From positions 4,644,065 to 4,671,564 of the forward strand of contig CM022671.1 in NCBI GenBank assembly GCA_012295275.1: a DNA stretch of 27,500 nucleotides. Reading direction: 5' to 3'. Source of the stretch: Chrysomallon squamiferum. Taxonomy: Eukaryota; Mollusca; Gastropoda; Neomphalida; Peltospiridae. The position numbers were made by a program, and so were the translations under genes. Below, one piece after another: positions 20,926 through 27,500 of the stretch. A model generated the notes under the pieces. It saw only the letters and a program-made list of their open reading frames with translations, made no database searches and was not told where the DNA came from. Positions within the stretch are counted from its first letter, which is position 1. The number at the start of each line of letters is the position of its first letter.

Positions 20926-21519
20926 ATTATAATCAGAACTTCTTCAACTGTCATTGTCGAATTGTTACGCCTCGTTTAGATCGTATGAAACACGCCACGC
21001 GAAACCCGAAACCACTTAGAACCCGTCTATGACAGACAGTCTATTCGATGACAGCCGAACAAAAGAGAAAGAAAAGACTGGAATCCGTCGGCGAGAAATC
21101 AAGCGGAATACAACTTGAGGAGAGAATGAATCAATGATTAATTGATGGTTGGAAGTTTCCGTTATTTTTTTTTTTTTTTTTGATTATTGTTTTTTTCTTT
21201 TTCTTTATGGCTTCGAAAACGTTTGTAACATCCCCCTACTTATCCTAACAGTTAGCTAACGTTTGGCTTTTGTTGCTCAGTGATAATAAACTGAAGTCGA
21301 AGATAGCAACTGTGTTTTAACCACTGGGCCTGCTATTTAACGTCATCGTAATTTACGATTGTCATTTTTTTGTAGCAAGCTGATGTGTGACAGACTGGCT
21401 TGAATATTGATGTTTTCAGTTTTCCGAGCGTATTTAGGTTTCTGATTTCTAGCTATATACAGCGTTAAGTCGTACACTTTGAATTAAAAGAACAGAGTAA
21501 CGTTTTAATGAATTTCTAC
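20926..21519. other. unique spacer with small ORFs and a tRNA-like string
   Basis: A 29-codon ORF at 21048-21137 is rich in charged residues but unrecognised. On the minus strand CCCAGTGGTTAAAACAC at 21312-21328 resembles a tRNA/SINE D-arm, with only a poor box B beyond it. A T-run lies at about 21164-21181. Confidence 0.4.
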
Positions 21520-21985
21520 GATAACATTCTGAAGATAGATACAATGATTTAAAGATACGTTCTAAAACTGTTTAAGAACCTGTTATAAAACTGTTAAAGA
21601 CATTATTCTAAAAGTTTATAAGAATTTGAAGAGTTTGGTTCCTAAAACGCTGATAAATCCATTTTGTTTGTTTTGAGAAAAATGACTATTTCTGCTGTGG
21701 AGTTTATTCCGTCAAATGCTGAACTTTTAGTGGCGTTTTTTTTTTTTTTTTTTTTAATTTTGGTTTTGGCGTTTATCGCGTTTTGGAATTAAATTCTTCA
21801 TTTATTCTAAAACTGTCCAAAATATTATTCCAAACCTAAGAAAATACCATTCTGAAACTCTCAAAGACGCTGTTCTAAAAATACCAAAGATATCGTTCTA
21901 AAACTGCCAAGAACTGTCTAAGATACCATTCTAAAAATGTCAAAAAATATCATTTAAATATCTAACACACTATTCTAAGCTTGGT
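21520..21985. repeat. degenerate ~23-bp minisatellite, split by unique DNA
   Basis: The theme ATTCTAAAACTGTCAAAGAT plus 3 bases recurs in about five diverged copies at 21525-21650. It appears again in about eight copies at 21799-21985, for example with TTCTGAAAC, TTCTAAAAAT and TTCTAAAACTG starts at 21851, 21874 and 21897. A T-run and unique sequence (21651-21798) separate the blocks. Confidence 0.75.
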
Positions 21986-22250
21986 AAGACAAACGACAGA
22001 TATCTGTATAGTACCGACTAGCAAAGTTCTTTTCTTCAAGACCGTCTGCTCTGGATAAAAACAAGAATATCCACACTCAACTCATAAAATCCCTTCTGGA
22101 TTAATTTGCATGGTTTTATTCTGCTTCCGATAAAAGCGCACTACGCTCCATACAAAACAGATCCAGTGTCATAACAATCAACGACGAAAGACAAAGAAGG
22201 GCGTGGTTTGGTGAGAAGCGATGATTACCCTCGATTATTGAGCAGCCTCT
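21986..22250. other. unique spacer
   Basis: No recognised feature; a minus frame (22319-22116) is unrecognised and overlaps the SINE-like head. Confidence 0.45.
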
Positions 22251-22259
22251 TTCAGTGTT

Positions 22260-22380
22260 CCCTCGGTGGCCGAACGGTGAAAACAGTCCACCTTCGAAAT
22301 ATGAGCGAAAGGCTACCATACGTTCGAGTCCCGATAGAAGAATTTTTATTTTTTTATTTTTTTATTTTTATTTTTTTCTG
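22260..22380 (+). mobile_element. tRNA-derived SINE head with T-rich tail
   Basis: TGGCCGAACGG at 22267-22277 is a perfect box A, and CGTTCGAGTCC at 22321-22331 fits box B. The 43-base gap is the spacing of a long-variable-arm tRNA (Leu/Ser type). The T-stem and acceptor stem do not pair, so it is not a tRNA gene. CCGATAGAAGA leads straight to an ATTTTTTT-type tail to about 22377. This is the most complete SINE-like head in the window. Confidence 0.6.
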
Positions 22381-22415
22381 TGATTTTTATTCATAAAATT
22401 CTTATTTAAAAATAA

Positions 22416-22448
<33 letters not shown>

Positions 22449-22690
22449 ACTTATTTACTTTATTTGTATTTATTTATTTCAGTAATTAAGTCTCTATATC
22501 TTCCTCTCTCTATCTCTCTCTCTCTCTATCTACGCATCTACCTACGTATCTGTTTCTCTCTCAGATTTCATCATCCTACTTCCGACATCACTCATTTGAA
22601 TATTATTAATTTGTCTATTAATTAATGAACTCTTTTATACAATTAGTATATTAGAACAAGACTCCGAGAAAAAAAAAAAAAAAAAAAAAA
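22381..22690. repeat. poly-A, CT-rich and A-run low complexity
   Basis: A-run at 22419-22446, a TC/TATC-rich stretch at about 22500-22562, and an A-run at about 22671-22690, separated by AT-rich spacer. Confidence 0.8.
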
Positions 22691-22694
22691 CCAT

Positions 22695-22767
22695 GAAGTA
22701 CTCTTCATCTTTCCACGGACGAAAAAATCAGCGGGTTCCAGGAATCGATCCTGCTACCGCCCACGTG

Positions 22768-22799
<32 letters not shown>

Positions 22800-22800
22800 C
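22695..22800 (-). mobile_element. tRNA-like SINE fragment (box B), A/AC tract adjoining
   Basis: On the minus strand GGATCGATTCC (plus 22741-22751) fits box B with a mostly paired T-stem. CTGGAACCCGCTGA then a T-run follows. The expected 5' part is replaced by the A-run and (AC)n at 22769-22800. The box-B-to-T-tail layout is the same as at 15485 and 22321. Confidence 0.45.
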
Positions 22801-22994
22801 ATTCTAACCTAAACAGTGGCGCTGAGATTATTGGCCTAAAACACGATACCGTTTTTAATCTATAATTAAAAATATCTCTGTCATCGAAAAGTGATTACGT
22901 CTAAACTTACGTCTTCAAGAGTGACGCGTAGCGGATGCAGTTGTCAGGCAATGAAACAGTACTGGGCGAAACGCGAGAGAAAAGAAAGCTTACG
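22801..22994. other. unique spacer
   Basis: No recognised feature. Confidence 0.4.
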
Positions 22995-23058
<64 letters not shown>

Positions 23059-23068
23059 TTTTTTCTTC
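22995..23068. repeat. (TG)n microsatellite with T-run
   Basis: About 60 bases of TG, then a short T-run to 23064. Confidence 0.97.
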
Positions 23069-23540
23069 GATGGAAGAGGAAATTGTTTCACGTTGCGTGT
23101 TGAACCCGCAGCGCCCAGACTTGTCATTGTCTATTGATTGATTTATGCTATTCACCGCGACAGTTCTATCTTTTCGGTTCGCTTTTCTCTCAAATCGTAA
23201 AAGCCCGGGCTTTGATTGGCGCTGGTGGAAAAATCCTGAGCGGAGAAATTGATGATCGGGGAACTCGAGCCCAGGAGAAAAAGAGTATGGGAAGAGAGAG
23301 CGAGAAAGAGAAAGAGTAAGAGAGAGAGGGCTAGCTAGCTAGCTACTGCGACAGCGACAGTTTTAAACACAACGCCCGCGATGGGTCACAAATGTTTCTG
23401 CTGCATGGGAATGCGACAGATTGACGGTGTGCAAAACCACGCCCGCTGTTTCGCTGAAATATTCTTTTAAAAAAAAAAGCTTCCAGTGTTAATTTGCTCC
23501 TGGCTACTTATACAGGACGAGACGTTGATTCCATTTTTTT
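23069..23540. other. CpG-richer unique spacer; small Cys-containing ORF
   Basis: Unique DNA with GA-rich sequence at 23296-23329 and a GCTA tetramer run at 23330-23345. A 29-codon ORF at 23381-23470 has a strong Kozak context (GCGATGG) and a Cys-X-Cys-Cys cluster plus a later His-X-X-Cys. It is unrecognised and could be chance. Confidence 0.35.
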
Positions 23541-23839
23541 TTTTTTTTTTTCATTTTTTCATTTTTTTTTTTTTGGTGGTGAAAACTTCTTCTCGTAAGA
23601 GCTGAGCTCTTATCTTGTGAAAAATTGTTAATCCGGATTTACTGATGCTCTCCGAAAATGGGAGGAAGTTAAAGGAAGGAAGAGGAATATTTTTTTTGTT
23701 GTTGTTGATTTCTACGGTTACGTCTAAACAGGTATGATGGTGTTTTATTCTTATCGTTATCATTATCATCATCATCGTCGTCATCATTACTGTCGTCATT
23801 ATCATTATTATTGTAAAAGTTGTTGTTGTTGTTGTTAAA

Positions 23840-23882
<43 letters not shown>
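23541..23882. repeat. poly-T, (ATC)n and (ATT)n tracts
   Basis: T-runs at 23535-23574, ATC/GTC/ATT triplets at 23745-23813, GTT then ATT triplets at 23820-23889. Unique DNA lies between at 23575-23744. Confidence 0.85.
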
Positions 23883-23889
<7 letters not shown>

Positions 23890-23892
<3 letters not shown>

Positions 23893-24267
23893 AATTAATT
23901 AATTAAGGAAATATAGTGATATTTCTTAATAAATATCATAATTAACATGGAATATTCTTATAATTAAATAATATGTAATGAAATCTAAGTATGTAATTTA
24001 ATTAAGAGATAAACTTATTCTATCGACATTGTTTACAAAACTATCAGAAAACTAAAGTTAAGAAGAAATATATTTCTAATTATTATTTTTGTAATTTTTT
24101 CAACATTTACGGCAAAAGTGTGTGCTTTGTAGTATTTTAAATTGTGTAGCGCAAAACAAATGTAAGCGAATAAAACAATTATGTAAAAGTTCAAAACAAA
24201 AAACAAGTAATATATCAAAGTATGTGTTTCGTGCTATCCTGTGTATATAAATAATAACTTCTTTTGA

Positions 24268-24270
<3 letters not shown>
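23890..24270. other. AT-rich unique spacer
   Basis: No recognised feature; starts with an AATTAATTAATTAA run. Confidence 0.5.

Positions 24271-24271
<1 letters not shown>

Positions 24272-24347
<76 letters not shown>
24272..24347. repeat. (TC)n microsatellite
   Basis: About 76 bases of pure CT with pyrimidines on plus, opposite to the GA tracts left of 18.4 kb. Degenerate CTAT/CTGT sequence continues to about 24480. Confidence 0.97.
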
Positions 24348-24354
<7 letters not shown>

Positions 24355-24668
24355 GTCTTTTGCTCTCTGTGTATCTGTTTCTCTCTTTTTTCTCATTCTG
24401 TATCTTAATCTATTTCTCATTTTTTATCTATGTATTTTTCTATCCGTCCGTATATCTATATATCCATTATTTATCTGTCTATGTGTATACATATTACGAT
24501 CTCTTTTATAACCAACTATAGATGATACTAACATTAATGAAAGAAACTAACGTAAAACAACGCTAGCAAAGATAAAATAAATTGTCGCAACTATATATGA
24601 AATCCTTTCATGAGAGATTTGCGATAAATAAATAGACAAAATATTGTTAATATAACCCATGATTTTCT

Positions 24669-24670
<2 letters not shown>
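24348..24670. other. spacer, CTAT-like then AT-rich
   Basis: Degenerate tetramers to about 24480, then AT-rich unique sequence with no feature. Confidence 0.5.

Positions 24671-24756
<86 letters not shown>
24671..24756. repeat. (TC)n microsatellite
   Basis: About 85 bases of pure CT, pyrimidines on plus. Confidence 0.97.
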
Positions 24757-24760
<4 letters not shown>

Positions 24761-25250
24761 GTGTTTCTCTTCTCTTTTGCTGGTAGCATGGATCGTTGGT
24801 CACAACAGAACAAAACGGGACAGCTAGATTTCCAAAGATCAGTTGATAAAGAAACTAAATAAAACATCATTTCGATTTTTCACGACTTCGATCAAACATT
24901 ACAACATAACCTGATAATGTAATATTATTATTATACCTTTTTTTTTTCCCCCCTTTTACTGAATTGTCTATGATTAGAAGATCAAAGAGACAATCTAAAA
25001 TGTATCATCACTTTTTCACTTTGATCTTCCCCCTTCAACGATTCACTTTGCTTGTTGCATATCAATGAACGCTGGACTAAGGTAATGAACGCACAGTTTG
25101 GCTCAATAAATCATTTTAGACGCAGCCACATAGAACATAAAGGTTCGAGTACTGACATGATAGGTGTACATAGAAAGATATGATTAACATTCACAATAGA
25201 GTATTGCTCAGAGGAATATAGGGAACTGTCATAAATATGATCACTGTGAC
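24757..25250. other. unique AT-rich spacer
   Basis: No gene or repeat recognised apart from a short T/C run at 24939-24955. Confidence 0.5.
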
Positions 25251-25560
25251 TACGATGATAACCACACCTACGTTTACTACTACTACTTCTACCGTGACAA
25301 TGACAACTGTTAATTATTGTTTCAGTTGTGTCTGCTATTAGTAACTATGTTAGTACGTTTTCATTTAACATCATCAGTATTAATACTACTGTTACTATTA
25401 CCAGTGCTATAGTACTTCCTATATTAATAATACAATTTCTTGTACCACTGCTACTACTGTCATTATTATTATACTTTATTTTATTAATATTATTATTATT
25501 ATTATTTTTTTTTTTTTTATTAAATATATTTTTTTTTTTATTGTTTATTTGATAATATTT
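25251..25560. repeat. degenerate ACT/ATT triplets with poly-T
   Basis: Loose ACT/ATT triplets from about 25265 to 25505, then T-runs to 25540. It is similar in style to the tracts at 9.7-10.2 and 16.0 kb but more decayed. Confidence 0.75.
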
Positions 25561-25985
25561 CATCTTTTTCATTAATTATTTATTTTACTTTGTTAAATTA
25601 ATTAATTTTTTGGGGGGTGATCGAGTGAAGATTTGATGTGTTGGATCTATTTAAATACGAAGGGACACTACAAATTTAGTACAGCATATACAGCGTGTAC
25701 AAATGTTACTTATCTTATTACTTACTTAACCACACTTCGACTTTTTTCTTCAGTAAAATATAATAAGTAAGCACGTCTGTAAAAAACCATGAATTAATAA
25801 TTACAATCAATTTCGTTATTAGAACCAGTTTGACTGTACACATTAAATTTGAATATGGCATGTTTAGTTTAATTATTAATATATTATATTAAAACAGTCT
25901 TTTAAAATGTCTTTAACAGACGCAAATCAATGGAGGTGGGTGGGAGGATGAATCTATGGGATCTGGACATTCTAAAAGAAAAAAC
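25561..25985. other. AT-rich unique spacer
   Basis: No feature recognised. Confidence 0.5.
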
Positions 25986-25991
25986 AGAAGA

Positions 25992-26003
25992 TAATAATAA
26001 TAA

Positions 26004-26038
<35 letters not shown>

Positions 26039-26040
26039 AA
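25992..26040. repeat. (AAT)n/(AAAT)n microsatellite
   Basis: Four AAT triplets followed by about nine AAAT units. Confidence 0.95.
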
Positions 26041-26423
26041 ACGTCGCTAGTACTTTTAGTTACATTTCGCTAGATTTCGTAAAGCTTGGAGTAATTACCT
26101 TTTCAAGAAAACACACACACAATCACACACACACATACGCACACACGCCCGCCCCACCGTTAAGAATACAGTACCCCCTCCTCAATATGGTCTTAATTAC
26201 TGAAGTATGCTTCATTTAATTTTTGTATATTATGTACAGCTTCTACGAGATATTGTTTCAAAGGCGTGCAATCGAAAACCGTACAATTAACACTGAACGT
26301 GCATTTGTGTTATTTTAACCATTACTTTGACCTGGGCTTGATACGCGCTAACTCATCTGTTATTTGATTCTAAAATAACAACAAGAAAAATTACCTCCCT
26401 TTAAATTAAGCTTGGTTAAATAA
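26041..26423. other. unique spacer with short (AC)n
   Basis: AC-rich sequence at 26110-26147; the rest shows nothing recognisable. Confidence 0.5.
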
Positions 26424-26519
26424 TGTTTCGTTCACGCGATAAATTTAAAACAAACAACAGTACATTTACGTCTGCACGGTTCAAAACGTTATTTTCTTAA
26501 AACTGGGACGGTTCAGAAG

Positions 26520-26672
26520 ATGAAGAATTTGCGTGGAAATATCTTTTCTTTTTGTTCTAATTACGTTCACTCGGTGTCGGGAAGGGTCTACGTTGTCGTA
26601 GACGGGTTTTTAATGGCGTTGCAGAGCAGAGACGGGGGTCTCCTGGGTGATGACGTCGTCATTGACGCTTAG
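26520..26672 (+). CDS. hypothetical 50-codon ORF, low confidence
   Basis: ATG at 26520 with A at -3 opens 50 codons ending in TAG at 26670-26672. The frame is open further upstream to a TAA at 26421-26423, giving 82 stop-free codons. The translation has a hydrophobic, protein-like stretch (Arg-Val-Tyr-Val-Val-Val-Asp-Gly-Phe-Leu) and an acidic end (Gly-Asp-Asp-Val-Val-Ile-Asp-Ala). It is not built from a simple repeat. I recognise no family, and there is no convincing splice acceptor or poly-A signal. A chance ORF is quite possible. Confidence 0.15.
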   Translation: MKNLRGNIFSFCSNYVHSVSGRVYVVVDGFLMALQSRDGGLLGDDVVIDA

Positions 26673-26691
26673 TCATTTAAACAGTGATTGG
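26651..26691. promoter_or_regulatory. CRE-like and inverted CCAAT motifs
   Basis: TGACGTCG at 26651-26658 differs from the CRE octamer only at the last base, and ATTGG (inverted CCAAT) is at 26687-26691. Both overlap or abut the short ORF, so they are weak alternative readings of the same DNA. Confidence 0.15.
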
Positions 26692-26759
26692 TGATGAGTG
26701 TTTGTGTAAATATTATTCATTTTAGTTGATATCATCTCTGCTTCGGTGAAAGATCAAAA

Positions 26760-27250
26760 AAAATAATAATAATAAATAAATAAAAAAAAGGCCGGTTTTT
26801 TTAATTTTGTACTGCCGCATACTTAAAATATATATAAAGATTTTTACACTGATGTATGTGTTTATTTTATATATATTTATATTCTCTTCTCTCTATCTAT
26901 CTATCTCTCTATCTCTGACTCTATCTATCTTTCTCTGTGTGTACGTTTGTCCAGCTATCTATCTTACTGTCTGTCCGTCTGTCTTTCTAACTATCGTGTC
27001 TGTCGGTCTTTCCGTTAGTTCGTCTTCCCATGTATTTATCTACCTGTCTTTCTCTCTGTCTATCTATCCATCCATCTATCCTTCTACCTATTTAACTATC
27101 TAACGATCTATTTATGTATCCATCCATCAACCTCCATCCATCTATCTATCTTTCTGTCCATCTGTCTATCTCATTATCTATCTGTCTATTTACCTCTCTA
27201 TCCACCCGTCCTTCCATCCATCCATCCATCCACACATCTGTCTATACGCA
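26760..27250. repeat. AAAT run then degenerate (CTAT)/(CTGT)/(CATC) tract
   Basis: A short AAAT run at 26762-26789, then from about 26880 a long degenerate tract of CTAT, CTGT, CTTT, CCAT tetramers with pyrimidine-rich plus strand. The 98-codon Ser/Leu/Tyr-rich frame through it is an artefact. Confidence 0.9.
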
Positions 27251-27384
27251 TACATCCATATCTGTGTGTGTGTATGTTATCGTTACACCCTCATCTACAG
27301 AACGTTACCTACACACAACAAACACCGCCAGAACTCATCGCCCGGTGTTGACACAAAAACGCGACCGCTGCAAGAAACGAAACC

Positions 27385-27423
27385 AGCGCCATCTGCTGTC
27401 ACTCCCGCACCGCCATCTGCTTG
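27385..27423 (+). promoter_or_regulatory. two CTCF-like motifs in tandem
   Basis: AGCGCCATCTGCTGT at 27385-27399 matches 12 of 15 positions of the reverse-complement vertebrate CTCF core (AGCGCCCCCTGCTGG) and fits the GCGCCMYCT form known from flies. CCGCCATCTGCTTG follows 24 bp later in the same orientation. Binding is inference; CTCF itself is conserved across bilaterians. Confidence 0.3.
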
Positions 27424-27439
27424 CAGCGTTTCGCGTGTT

Positions 27440-27496
27440 CAGTCTAATAAAATGCCTGCTTTCGGTGGCATGGGACTCGAAAACCGAATTAGACTG
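27440..27496. other. nested inverted repeat at the window end
   Basis: CAGTCTAAT at 27440-27448 is the exact reverse complement of ATTAGACTG at 27488-27496. Two smaller arm pairs lie inside: ATGCC 27452-27456 with GGCAT 27467-27471, and TTCGGT 27461-27466 with ACCGAA 27483-27488. The inner pairs cannot all form together. It may be a terminal inverted repeat or structured RNA; the window edge prevents a decision. Confidence 0.4.
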
Positions 27497-27500
27497 TCCA

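Noticed and set aside
22260-22335. Functional tRNA gene
   Set aside because: Boxes A and B are good, but the T-stem and acceptor stem do not pair and there is no proper terminator context; a SINE head or tRNA pseudogene fits better.

Overview
This window looks like non-coding DNA from an animal nuclear genome. It is AT-rich and packed with simple repeats: (GA)n, (CATA)n, (GATA)n/(GACA)n, (AAT)n, (AGT)n, (GAA)n and long poly-A/T. It also carries several unrelated minisatellites and degraded tRNA-like SINE fragments. There are no operons, no Shine-Dalgarno-spaced genes and no long non-repetitive open frame. The repeat style best fits a lophotrochozoan, most plausibly a coleoid cephalopod such as an octopus. 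That assignment is inference from repeat style only, because no diagnostic gene is present.

Layout. 1-1.25 kb: (CATA)n, (GA)n and (TG)n(GA)n tracts, with a tRNA-like box A at 912-922. 1.6-3.2 kb: a (TAAAA)n tract, then a degenerate 39-bp minisatellite with higher-order structure. 3.6-5.0 kb: a 68-bp perfect palindrome built from (GT)(AT)(AC), then (CATA)n, (GACA/GATA)n and (GA)n. 5.6-7.3 kb: T-rich and ATT tracts, a 48-bp minisatellite and AGT/AAT triplets. 7.7-7.9 kb: a 30-bp degenerate repeat. 8.6-9.63 kb: a CpG-dense unique segment joined to a 41-unit, 21-bp minisatellite, followed by 0.5 kb of ACT triplets. 10.5-12.3 kb: two direct copies of a ~110-bp sequence among (TG)n, (TA)n and (CATA)n. 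13.2-15.4 kb: the tail of a dispersed element, a 0.5-kb polypurine tract and a 0.9-kb, 28-bp satellite-like array. 15.5-18.4 kb: a tRNA-like fragment, an inverted pair of a ~110-bp triplet-rich repeat, and long AAT, GATA/GACA and GA tracts. 18.4-18.8 kb: the most promoter-like unique interval, with a YY1-like site, an ETS site and a downstream GTAAGT donor. 19-20.2 kb: AGT, TTTTA and ATT tracts. 21.5-22.0 kb: a 23-bp degenerate array. 22.2-22.8 kb: two further tRNA-like fragments. 23-27.25 kb: (TG)n, (TC)n, AAAT and CTAT/CTGT/CATC tracts with AT-rich unique DNA between. 27.3-27.5 kb: a CpG-richer end with two CTCF-like motifs and a nested hairpin.

I support no confident protein-coding gene, rRNA, functional tRNA or CRISPR. 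One 50-codon ORF at 26520-26672 and a possible non-coding first exon at ~18.45-18.78 kb are low-confidence candidates. The window is best read as intergenic or intronic DNA. Its most distinctive content is the set of minisatellites with periods of 21, 23, 28, 30, 39 and 48 bp.
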